Part shown: positions 27,205 to 35,266 of the stretch, piece after piece
How the letters are laid out: each line of letters starts with the position of its first letter
Numbering within the stretch: position 1 is the stretch's first letter
Source of the DNA: Acidobacteriota bacterium
GTDB taxonomy: Bacteria; Acidobacteriota; Thermoanaerobaculia; Multivoradales; JAHEKO01
Assembly (NCBI GenBank): GCA_030597375.1
Contig: JAUVRX010000004.1
Coordinates: 1 to 36,149, forward strand
Direction of reading: 5' to 3'
DNA length: 36,149 nt
Made by a program: the position numbers and the translations under genes
The notes under the pieces: model-generated
What the model was told of the DNA's origin: nothing
Databases searched by the model: none
The model's input: only the letters and a program-made list of their open reading frames with translations

Positions 27205-28836
27205 TCAGGTGTCGGCCCGGTCGAGAAACCCGGCCGACCGGAGACGCTCCAGATGCGCCATGATCTGGCGCTCGGCCAGAGGGCGGACGATCTCCGAGAT
27301 CTCATCATAGGCCACTTCCATGATCTCGTCCGGCTTCCGGCGACCCGACTCCCAGGCCTCGAGGATTCGCTGCTCCCGCCACTGCCGATGATCGATCAAC
27401 TCGTTCAGCTTGGCAACGGCACTCCTGATCGCCGGCCCATGGGCCGGGAACATCGTTCTCGGGGCCAGATCCCGAAGCCGCTCGAGCGACCTGAAATATT
27501 CGTTCATGTTGCCTTCGGGTGGATCGATGACGATCGTCCCGAAGCCGGCCACCATGTCGCCTGCCAGCAATGAGCCGTCCTGCTCCAGCAAGAAACAGAG
27601 ATGCCCCCGGGCATGCCCAGGAGTGTGGAGCACTCGCAGTCGCATCGGCGGCTCGCCTGGCAGGGTGAGCCGTTGCTCGTCATTGAGCTCACCGTCGACC
27701 TGCAATCCACGAGCCCGCAACCGCGCCGCGGTAGCGGCATGAGCCAGAACCGGAACCCCCAGCGCTTCTCGCAGTGGCCCCACTCCCCCTACATGATCCG
27801 GGTGGTGATGAGTCAACCAGATGGCGGTGACTCGCCGATCGAGCTTGCTCTCGGTCGCCTCGAGCCCCTTCCTCAGGCGACCGATCTCCTCCTCGAGCGG
27901 CGAGCCAGGATCGACCAGGACGCACTCGCCTGTCCCCAGGAGATAGGCATTGGTGTATGAGGCGGGAGGAAGAGTCGGAGTTCGCATCGGAAACAGCAGT
28001 ACTCCCGGTCGGAACTCGATACGCCGATAGGGACCCAGGTTGCACTCCTCTGGCCTATGCAGGCGCTCGACGCCACCGACCGGACCCTCCTGATCCAGAA
28101 CCTCCAGGATATGGACGATCGGCGGGGCTATCAGGACTTCTCCATCCTGCCAGCGCTCGAGAGCGATCGACGGTCGAATCCACTCTCCCGATTCGACTTC
28201 TCCCGCGATGACTTCGGGCTGCACCGATCGGGTCCTCGGCCAATGCAGAAGGAAGAACCGGTTGTCGAATCGCATGGGACCCAGCGGTGGTGTCAGCCAG
28301 CGACCGGCGTAGAGGAGTCCCGAGACCTCCGGCGACAGCCCCGCGTTCAAGAGCACTGAAGCGAAGTCCATCTCCCCAGCCAGGAGCTCTCGACGAAGGA
28401 CACTCAACCGGCTCGTCAGATCCCCGCCATCCTTCGCATCGACGGCCGGAGAGGAGAGCATCAGGCCCGTCTCCTCGAAGAGCTCTCGCACGGCACACGT
28501 CAGCAGCCCCGGTGGGGCAATCGGACCCAGATCCGACACCCCTTCGAGCACCGCTTCCGGCAAGGCGCCATCCAGCGGGGCCTCGGCAATCATCTGGGGC
28601 CTGCCGACGACCTCGATCTCCTGATCGTGCCGGGACAGCCCACCACCGGGAAAAGCATGCCAGCCTCCCATGAAGGTCAGGCTCTCGGACCGCTTGATCC
28701 AATAGACCTCCAGGTCTTCATCCGTCTGCCGCCAGGGGACCACAGAGGCCGAAGCTCGTGGTGGCCTGGGTCGGGGTAGACTTGCTCCCCTCTCGATCTG
28801 TTCCAACACCCGCTCGTAGAGACTGTCACCTGTCAT
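27205..28836 (-). CDS. Fusion: N-terminal Nudix-like domain + C-terminal metallo-beta-lactamase-fold hydrolase
   Basis: 543 aa; WHAFPGGGLS, CAVRELFEETGLML (degenerate Nudix box, NUDT19-like), then VDPGSPL, LTHHHPDHVGGV, HTPGHARGHLCFLL, GDMVAGFGTIV, FPAHGP. Confidence 0.87.
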   Translation of the reverse strand: MTGDSLYERVLEQIERGASLPRPRPPRASASVVPWRQTDEDLEVYWIKRSESLTFMGGWHAFPGGGLSRHDQEIEVVGRPQMIAEAPLDGALPEAVLEGVSDLGPIAPPGLLTCAVRELFEETGLMLSSPAVDAKDGGDLTSRLSVLRRELLAGEMDFASVLLNAGLSPEVSGLLYAGRWLTPPLGPMRFDNRFFLLHWPRTRSVQPEVIAGEVESGEWIRPSIALERWQDGEVLIAPPIVHILEVLDQEGPVGGVERLHRPEECNLGPYRRIEFRPGVLLFPMRTPTLPPASYTNAYLLGTGECVLVDPGSPLEEEIGRLRKGLEATESKLDRRVTAIWLTHHHPDHVGGVGPLREALGVPVLAHAATAARLRARGLQVDGELNDEQRLTLPGEPPMRLRVLHTPGHARGHLCFLLEQDGSLLAGDMVAGFGTIVIDPPEGNMNEYFRSLERLRDLAPRTMFPAHGPAIRSAVAKLNELIDHRQWREQRILEAWESGRRKPDEIMEVAYDEISEIVRPLAERQIMAHLERLRSAGFLDRADT

Positions 28837-28887
28837 GACGTCTGCTTATAACACAGGATGCCGGTGGAGGGGCACCGACCCTACCGG

Positions 28888-28917
28888 TTGATCCATCGGC
28901 CGCCCAGAGGGTAGATT
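28888..28917 (+). promoter_or_regulatory. Possible sigma70-like promoter (TTGATC - 18 bp - TAGATT)
   Basis: Located about 35 bp upstream of the ATG at 28952 in the divergent intergenic region; motif match only. Confidence 0.3.
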
Positions 28918-28951
28918 GCAGGACAGTCGAACACGGAGGACTCGAGTTCCG

Positions 28952-29431
28952 ATGCCGTCGCAGGAACGAACCAACAACACTCTCCTCAATTCCTGGCACC
29001 GCGCCCGGAGCCTGCCGGGTGGCAGGAGGCTGTTCAGCTTCATGCTTCGCAGGCAGGTGCCTTATTCCGGCAGCATCAGGGCCCAGGTCGAGGAGTTGAC
29101 TGCCGGATACGCCAAGGTGCGGATGGCTGATCGACCCCGCGTGAGGAACCATCTTCGTTCGATCCACGCCGTGGCGATGACCAACCTGGGCGAGCTGGCC
29201 AGCGGCCTCGCCATGACCGCTGCGATGCCCACACAGCTGAGAGGCATACCCGTGCATTTCACCGTCGAGTTCCTGAAAAAGGCCCGAGGGGAGATCGTGG
29301 CTGAAGGGCGGGCACCGATTCCCGAGACGGGAAAACAGGCGGAGTACGACGTGGAGGCCATCCTAGAGGACGACACTGGTGCCAGGGTAGCTCGTTTCAC
29401 AGCCCGGTGGGTCGTTGGACCGAGAACCTGA
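28952..29431 (+). CDS. DUF4442 / PaaI-like hotdog thioesterase family protein
   Basis: 159 aa from ATG 28952; LFSFMLRRQVPYSGSIRAQVEELTAGYAKVRMADRPRVRNHLRSIHAVAMTNLGELASGLAM. Confidence 0.8.
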   Translation: MPSQERTNNTLLNSWHRARSLPGGRRLFSFMLRRQVPYSGSIRAQVEELTAGYAKVRMADRPRVRNHLRSIHAVAMTNLGELASGLAMTAAMPTQLRGIPVHFTVEFLKKARGEIVAEGRAPIPETGKQAEYDVEAILEDDTGARVARFTARWVVGPRT

Positions 29432-29455
29432 GACCGATACGGGTCCAACCAGACC

Positions 29456-30622
29456 ATGCCCCGATTCCCACGAGTCGCTCCGTCGGTCGCTTCAATCGAG
29501 GGTTCCATCTACACGGCCCTGGCCCACAAGCTGGCCACCTTCGAGGGCGAGATCTATCCGTTGCACATCGGCGACACGTGGATGGAACCTGCCGCGGGCT
29601 CGCGAATGGAAGACCTCCGAGTCGCGGACCATCCGGGTATGCACCGCTACTCCATGCCACAAGGTCTACCGGAGCTGCTGGATGCCATTGTCGATCGGAC
29701 CGTCGAGCGCACCAGCGTTCCCACGAAGCGAGACAATGTCCTGGTAGCAGCCGGTGCCACCGGGGCGCTTGGAGCCGTCATCGGCACCATCGTAGAACCT
29801 GGAGACGAGGTCCTCATCCTGGCACCTCACTGGCCACTGATCGCCGGCATCGTCCGCTCTTTTCACGGTGAGCCGGTAGCCGCCCCGTTCATCGGCCGGG
29901 TAGATACGGCGGACTCGGCTATCGAGGTCGTCACCTCACACTTGACCGAAAAGACTGTAGCTCTCTACGTCAGCACACCGAACAATCCGACAGGTCGGGT
30001 GATTCCTCCCGACTGGCTGCAGGCCCTGGCTCGGTGGTGCGCCCGCCACGAGCTCTGGTTGGTCTCCGACGAGGTGTACGAAGACTACGTCTATCAAGGT
30101 GAGCACGCCTACACACGACCCATGGCTCCGGAGCGAGTCTTCTCCGTTCACTCCTTCTCCAAGGCCTACGGGATGGCCGGCAACCGCTGCGGTTATGTAG
30201 TCGGTCCCGAGGAGGCGGTAACCCAGCTTCGCAAGGTCAGCACACACACCTTCTATTCGACACCCACCGCATCCCAACTGGCAGCCTTGAAGGCGCTCCA
30301 GGGTCTTGGTGAGCCCTGGGTAGAGAAAGCGAGAGAAAGCTACCGTGCCATGGGAAACGCTGCAGCCGACAGACTGGGAGTCGCGCGGCCCCAGGGCAGC
30401 ACGTTCCTTTTCATCGACGTGGAAGACCAACTGGACGAGCGGGGTCTGAAGGGATTCCTCGAAGACTGCGTCGAACGAGGTCTTTTCGTGGCGCCCGGCC
30501 CCAGCTTCGGCCCGTACCCCTCTCACGTCCGGGTCTGCTATACGGCGGCACCTCCAGAGATCGTCGACCGGGGGATCGCCATCCTCGCCGAGATGCTGGG
30601 AAGAGAGGCCAGAAAAGGCTAG
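29456..30622 (+). CDS. Class I/II PLP-dependent aminotransferase
   Basis: 388 aa; VSTPNNPTGRVIP, LVSDEVYEDYVYQ, FSVHSFSKAYGMAGNRCGYVVG (PLP Lys). Confidence 0.92.
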   Translation: MPRFPRVAPSVASIEGSIYTALAHKLATFEGEIYPLHIGDTWMEPAAGSRMEDLRVADHPGMHRYSMPQGLPELLDAIVDRTVERTSVPTKRDNVLVAAGATGALGAVIGTIVEPGDEVLILAPHWPLIAGIVRSFHGEPVAAPFIGRVDTADSAIEVVTSHLTEKTVALYVSTPNNPTGRVIPPDWLQALARWCARHELWLVSDEVYEDYVYQGEHAYTRPMAPERVFSVHSFSKAYGMAGNRCGYVVGPEEAVTQLRKVSTHTFYSTPTASQLAALKALQGLGEPWVEKARESYRAMGNAAADRLGVARPQGSTFLFIDVEDQLDERGLKGFLEDCVERGLFVAPGPSFGPYPSHVRVCYTAAPPEIVDRGIAILAEMLGREARKG

Positions 30623-30662
30623 GTTTCCGAGCTCGGAACCTGACTCCCATCAGGAGTAGCAA

Positions 30663-32690
30663 TTGCCGAAGACCATTTCGATCCGCCGCAGCCTCCTCAC
30701 CAATCTGGTGGCCATCGTCCTGCTGCTGGGCTCGGCCATCGTCATCATGATGGCGCTCAGAACCCGAAGCGCTGTGATGGGCCTCTCCGGCTCGCTGATT
30801 CAACAGGCCAGTCGGCGCACCGACGTCAAGCTGCGGAGCTTCTTCGAGCCGGTCACCCGACAGGTGGAAGGGCTCAGGGCATGGGGGCGCACCGGGGTCG
30901 TCGATATCGACGACCCCGATCAGCTGCGTCGACTGCTGACACCGCTCTTGGAGGAGATTCCCTGGAGCTCGGCGGTGTTCGTCGCCGACGATCGAGGTCG
31001 CGAGCTCCTGCTACGAGCCAGCGAGGAGGGGTGGACGACCCGAGAGACACGCCGCGATGAGTGGGGAGACAAGGCGCTTGTTCACGAGTGGAACAGGAAC
31101 ACATCGGAACTCACGAGCCGAGAGGAAGCCTTCGAGTACGATCCACGAACCCGACCCTGGTACCAGGACACTGTCCGAGAGCTCGAAGTGGCCGAGCAGC
31201 AGGGCACCTTGCCTGGGGTCCACTGGACCGAGCCCTATCTGTTCTTCAGCACCGGTCGTCCGGGAATCACCGCCTCCGGAGCGTTCAGGAACGCCGGCGG
31301 CGGAATCAGCGTCGTCGGCATGGACATCGCCCTGGCAGAAATCTCCCGATTCACCAGCTCCATCAAGCTGCTCGATGAGGGATCGGTCTTCGTCCTCACC
31401 GAAGACAACCGCCTCATCGGGCTACCTCGAAACCCGAACCGCGAGCTCGAGATGATGGAGATGGAGGAGCTCCTGCTCAAACACCCCGAGGAGCTCGGCA
31501 CCAAGGCAGCCCGCGACGCCTCCGAAAGACTTCTGCGCAGCGCCGACCAGTGGCAGAAGCCCATTCGAATGGTAAGCGAGGGCGAACCCTGGTGGGGCCA
31601 TGTCCATCCCTACCAACTGACGCCGGATCAGCGGCTCCTCATCGGTGTCGCTATCCCTGAGGACGACATCCTGGGCAAGGTCAAGGCCCAGCGGTACTGG
31701 GTGGTCGCCATCACATTGGGCGTGCTGGGACTGGCCGTCTGGCGGGCCGCCAAGATGGCCAAGGGCTACAGCCGGCCGGTAGAGATGCTGGTACAGGAAA
31801 GCGAGCGGATCAGCACTGGTGATCTCGAGCCCGGCCCGCCGATTCGCTCGAGGATCACGGAAGTCAGGCAACTGGCAGTGGCCCACGATCACATGCGAGA
31901 GGGTCTGAAGACGAAGCTGAAACTCGAGCACGACTTGCAGCTGGCTCGCCAGATTCAGGAGAGCGCGCTGCCCGAGACGCTGCCGGAGATCGCCGGCTTC
32001 GATCTGAGTGCCTGGAGCCAGCCAGCGGACGAAACCGGCGGAGACAGCTACGACGTCATCGGCCTGAAGGACGCTGCGGACGGTTCCTTCACCCTGACCG
32101 AGGGAGTCGCCGAGCGCGCCCTACTGCTGCTAGCTGACGCCACAGGACACGGAATCGGCCCGGCCCTCTCGGTGATGCAGCTCCGCGCCATGATCCGCAT
32201 GGCCGTTCGCGTCGGTGCCGATCTGTCGGGGATCGCCGCCAAGATCAACCAACAACTTCATGCGGACCTGCCGCAGGAACGTTTCATCACCGCCTGGATC
32301 GGACTTCTCGACGGCCCGAGTCGGACGTTGACCCCGTTCAGTGCCGGTCAGGCCCCACTGCTCCACTATGTCGCGGCCGAGGACAGCTGCCGGGTGCTGG
32401 ACTCGAACGCCATTCCCTTCGGCCTCTTCCCGGTCATGAAGGTCGCGATACCGCCGCCCATCTCCCTGGCCCCTGGAGACCTCTACGCGGTTCTCTCGGA
32501 TGGCTTCTTCGAAGCCAAGGACCCCGTGGGCAAGGAGTTTGGAACCGCCAGGGTGATCGAGGTCATTCGCCGCCATCGGCAGGACTCGGCAGTAGAGATC
32601 CTGCAGCGGATTCGCTCGGCTACAGAGGAGTTCACCAAGGGTGCTCCACTGGACGACGATCGAACCCTCATCATCATCAAGCGCAATTAG
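30663..32690 (+). CDS. Membrane sensor protein phosphatase: extracytoplasmic Cache-like sensor - HAMP - SpoIIE/PP2C
   Basis: 675 aa, TTG start with upstream caggag; N-term TM, RTRPWYQDTV Cache-like, second TM, HAMP, LARQIQESALPETLPEIAGFDLSAWSQPADETGGDSYDVI, LLLADATGHGIGPALSVMQLRAMIR. Confidence 0.88.
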   Translation: MPKTISIRRSLLTNLVAIVLLLGSAIVIMMALRTRSAVMGLSGSLIQQASRRTDVKLRSFFEPVTRQVEGLRAWGRTGVVDIDDPDQLRRLLTPLLEEIPWSSAVFVADDRGRELLLRASEEGWTTRETRRDEWGDKALVHEWNRNTSELTSREEAFEYDPRTRPWYQDTVRELEVAEQQGTLPGVHWTEPYLFFSTGRPGITASGAFRNAGGGISVVGMDIALAEISRFTSSIKLLDEGSVFVLTEDNRLIGLPRNPNRELEMMEMEELLLKHPEELGTKAARDASERLLRSADQWQKPIRMVSEGEPWWGHVHPYQLTPDQRLLIGVAIPEDDILGKVKAQRYWVVAITLGVLGLAVWRAAKMAKGYSRPVEMLVQESERISTGDLEPGPPIRSRITEVRQLAVAHDHMREGLKTKLKLEHDLQLARQIQESALPETLPEIAGFDLSAWSQPADETGGDSYDVIGLKDAADGSFTLTEGVAERALLLLADATGHGIGPALSVMQLRAMIRMAVRVGADLSGIAAKINQQLHADLPQERFITAWIGLLDGPSRTLTPFSAGQAPLLHYVAAEDSCRVLDSNAIPFGLFPVMKVAIPPPISLAPGDLYAVLSDGFFEAKDPVGKEFGTARVIEVIRRHRQDSAVEILQRIRSATEEFTKGAPLDDDRTLIIIKRN

Positions 32691-32719
32691 CGGCCCCAGT
32701 CCCAAAGCTCTTCGGGCTG

Positions 32720-32767
32720 GGGCGTAAGGGCGTGAGGGCGTGAGGGCCTGAGGGCCTGAGGGCCTGA
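32720..32767. repeat. 8-bp tandem repeat, six units (gggcgtRa x3, gggcctga x3)
   Basis: gggcgtaa gggcgtga gggcgtga gggcctga gggcctga gggcctga read directly. Confidence 0.93.
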
Positions 32768-32884
32768 GGGATTGTGATCCGGGCCCTGGGTCGAGGACAC
32801 TCAGCCTGCGCTGAGAATCCGAACCGCCTCGGTCATGGGGATCCCGAGAACCCGGGGCACAAACGGTCTGGGCCGTACCTGGAT

Positions 32885-33709
32885 TCAGATTCGACGGTGA
32901 TCGCTCACCGGGATGGCTCGTCGAACGCGTTGGACCACCCCCAGGTCGATCTCCGCCAGGGCGAGCCCGGGACCGTCGGCCGCCATGGCCACCACATGCC
33001 CCCAGGGATCGAGGATCATTGCGTGGCCATAGCTTTCCCTCAAGCCCGCATCGTCGTGCTTGCCACACTGCGCCGGGGCCAGGACCCAGCATTGGTTCTC
33101 GATGGCCCGCGCCCGCAGCAGCGGCTGCCAGTGGTCCCTTCCGGTGGTGAGTGTAAAGGCCGAGGGTACCGTCAAGATCTCGGCCCCATCGTCCCTCAGA
33201 CGCTGGTACAGGCCCGGAAAGCGCAGGTCGTAGCAGATGCTCAGACCCACTCTGCCGAGGTCGGTATCGACCACCACGGCTCTCTCGCCGGCCTCTACCG
33301 TTGCCGACTCCTGGAATCGGACCTGGCGCGAGACGTCGACATCGAAAAGATGGATCTTGCGATACACCGCCAGGCGTTCGCCACCGGGTGAAAACAGCAC
33401 CGAGGTGTTGTGACATAGCGCCGGGTCTGCCGCCTTTTCATTGAACGATCCCAGCAGCAGGAAGATCTCGAGCTCCCTGGCCAGCTCGGAGAAACGAGTA
33501 CAGGTCGGCCCGTCCACCCTCTCGGCCCTCAGCACCTTTTCCTCGTGGGGCCCCAGGAAATTGGTGTTCTCCGGAGTCGCCACCAGTCGAGCGCCGTAGC
33601 CAGCGGCGCGACGGACCCGCTCTTCGGCCTGCCGCCAGTTCGCCTCTTCGTCAGAGGTACTGTTCAGTTGGACGACCGCAGCCAGAAACATCGCTAGATT
33701 ATCCATCAC
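32885..33709 (-). CDS. Carbon-nitrogen hydrolase (nitrilase/Nit family)
   Basis: 274 aa (start may instead be MFLAAVVQLNST at 33691); ATPENTNFLG, YRKIHLFDVDV, LSICYDLRFPGLYQRL (catalytic Cys), RARAIENQCWVLAPAQCG. Confidence 0.92.
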   Translation of the reverse strand: MMDNLAMFLAAVVQLNSTSDEEANWRQAEERVRRAAGYGARLVATPENTNFLGPHEEKVLRAERVDGPTCTRFSELARELEIFLLLGSFNEKAADPALCHNTSVLFSPGGERLAVYRKIHLFDVDVSRQVRFQESATVEAGERAVVVDTDLGRVGLSICYDLRFPGLYQRLRDDGAEILTVPSAFTLTTGRDHWQPLLRARAIENQCWVLAPAQCGKHDDAGLRESYGHAMILDPWGHVVAMAADGPGLALAEIDLGVVQRVRRAIPVSDHRRI

Positions 33710-33718
33710 TCGCCGCTC

Positions 33719-33750
33719 TTTGTCTCACAGCTTGTTTGTCTCACGGCTTG
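33719..33750. repeat. Two adjacent 16-bp direct repeats tttgtctcac[a/g]gcttg
   Basis: 33719-33734 tttgtctcacagcttg and 33735-33750 tttgtctcacggcttg, one mismatch, in the divergent intergenic region upstream of the sortase gene. Confidence 0.92.
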
Positions 33751-33813
33751 ACGGGCCGACCGGCACCTTGGATAGACTCCGTCAACCAGCCTCCACTGTA
33801 GCGGATCGAATTC

Positions 33814-34566
33814 ATGAATTGGAGAACCATCGCTGAACGCTCTGCCTGGACGATCGGCATCTCTCTAGTGTTGATCTGGATCGGCTTCTGGATCCATGGC
33901 AGGGTTGGCAGCCGGTCCAGCATCGAGGACTTCGAGCAGGCGCGGGCCACCCTGCCGGCAGCCGAGGACTCCCCCCCGCAACCTCGGGAGGCCCAGCCTC
34001 AGCCCTCGCCTGCCGACCTACCGGCGAGTCCCCCCATCGAGCCCCGCAAGCTGCCGACCGATCTTCCTGTGGACTACAGCCTCTGGGATGAGGGTCGAAT
34101 CAGGGAATACGAGGAGAGCCTGGAGCACGATTTCGGCCTGCCTCTGGCCATTCTCAGGATTCCGAAGATCGATCTGCAGGTGCCCCTACTCGAGGGCACT
34201 GATGATCTGGCACTCAACCGGGGAGTCGGCAGAATCATCGGGACGGCACGCCCGGGTGAGCTCGGTAACCTGGGCATCGCGGGTCATCGCGACGGATTCT
34301 TCCGCGGTCTCAAGGAACTGGGTCAGGGCGATACCATCGAGCTCGACACCCTCACCGCGACCGACATCTATCGGATCGACGAGATCACCATCGTCACACC
34401 CCAGGACGTTCAAGTGCTGGAGCACCAGGCCGTGCCGACCCTGACGCTGGTGACCTGCTATCCGTTCTATTTCGTCGGCCATGCGCCCAAGCGTTACATC
34501 GTCAGTGCAACCCTGGTGGAATCTGATAGCGTTAGTGCTTCAAGTGCGGATACGGCCTCCCAGTGA
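33814..34566 (+). CDS. Sortase, class D-like
   Basis: 250 aa; N-terminal TM anchor, Pro-rich linker, LRIPKIDLQVPLLEGTDDLALNRGVGRI, GNLGIAGHRDGFFRGL (His), TLTLVTCYPFYFVGHAPKRYIVSA (Cys, Arg). Confidence 0.92.
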   Translation: MNWRTIAERSAWTIGISLVLIWIGFWIHGRVGSRSSIEDFEQARATLPAAEDSPPQPREAQPQPSPADLPASPPIEPRKLPTDLPVDYSLWDEGRIREYEESLEHDFGLPLAILRIPKIDLQVPLLEGTDDLALNRGVGRIIGTARPGELGNLGIAGHRDGFFRGLKELGQGDTIELDTLTATDIYRIDEITIVTPQDVQVLEHQAVPTLTLVTCYPFYFVGHAPKRYIVSATLVESDSVSASSADTASQ

Positions 34567-34594
34567 GGAGGTGGAGAGGACGGTTCAGGATCGT

Positions 34595-34608
34595 ACGCCT
34601 TCGGGCGT
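34595..34608 (+). other. Short stable hairpin acgcc-TTCG-ggcgt (C(UUCG)G tetraloop)
   Basis: Perfect 5-bp stem with UUCG loop between the sortase gene and its putative substrate gene. Confidence 0.6.
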
Positions 34609-34650
34609 TGCTCAGCCGTTGAAACAGAAGGCAAACGAAAGGAGAGACGA

Positions 34651-35178
34651 ATGAAAGCTAGACACATGCTGATGCTGGCCGTCGGCTTCGCCCTGATCCT
34701 CGGGATCGCCGGGCAAGTCCAGGCTCAGGAGGAAGGAACCAAGGTGGAGATCGGTGAAGGACGGGTGATGCATCGCTCGGGCAATACCCTGATCGTGGAT
34801 GTCGCCAAGGGCACGCACCTCGGAATCCAGAGGTTCGACTTGAGCAAGGTCAAGCACCTGACGTTCTACAAGTATGGCAAGGAGATCCAGCCCCAGGACC
34901 TCAAGAAGGACGACATGGTCACCGCGTATGCGGACAGCGCAGCAGCACCGCCTGTCACGATTACGATGAGCGAGGTGGTGGAGCTCCAAGCCGCTCCGGC
35001 ACCGGCACCTGCACCAGCACCTGCACCAGCGCCGGCACCAGCTGCCCGACCGACTCCGGCCCCGGCACCTGCACCAGCGGCACTGCCCTCGACCGGCAGC
35101 CAGCTGCCGCTGCTTCTGGTCCTGGCCGTCGCTTTCCTGGCCATCGGCCTCACACTGACGGTGATCCGCAGATTCTAG
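34651..35178 (+). CDS. LPXTG-type sorting-signal protein (putative sortase substrate)
   Basis: 175 aa; signal peptide MKARHMLMLAVGFALILGIAGQVQAQ, short globular region, Ala-Pro repeat linker, C-term LPSTG-SQLPLLLVLAVAFLAIGLTLTVI-RRF (motif, hydrophobic stretch, basic tail); good SD aaaggagag. Confidence 0.9.
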   Translation: MKARHMLMLAVGFALILGIAGQVQAQEEGTKVEIGEGRVMHRSGNTLIVDVAKGTHLGIQRFDLSKVKHLTFYKYGKEIQPQDLKKDDMVTAYADSAAAPPVTITMSEVVELQAAPAPAPAPAPAPAPAPAARPTPAPAPAPAALPSTGSQLPLLLVLAVAFLAIGLTLTVIRRF

Positions 35179-35199
35179 GGTTCCCTACCAGAACCATTC

Positions 35200-35217
35200 C
35201 CGGCAGGATCCTGCCGG
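35200..35217. repeat. 18-bp perfect palindrome ccggcaggatcctgccgg
   Basis: Self-reverse-complementary sequence directly upstream of the terminator hairpin. Confidence 0.9.
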
Positions 35218-35221
35218 TTCA

Positions 35222-35247
35222 GGCCGCGCCAACAGCGCGGCCTTTTT
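35222..35247 (+). terminator. Rho-independent terminator for the sortase/LPXTG genes
   Basis: ggccgcgc-caaca-gcgcggcc followed by TTTTTCTT; 8-bp GC stem. Confidence 0.92.
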
Positions 35248-35266
35248 CTTGGTCGCGTCGACGACG

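Noticed and set aside
34988-35090. Repetitive gcaccggcacctgcaccagcacctg DNA as a minisatellite or CRISPR-like array
   Set aside because: In frame within the LPXTG protein and encodes an Ala-Pro linker; no spacer/repeat architecture.
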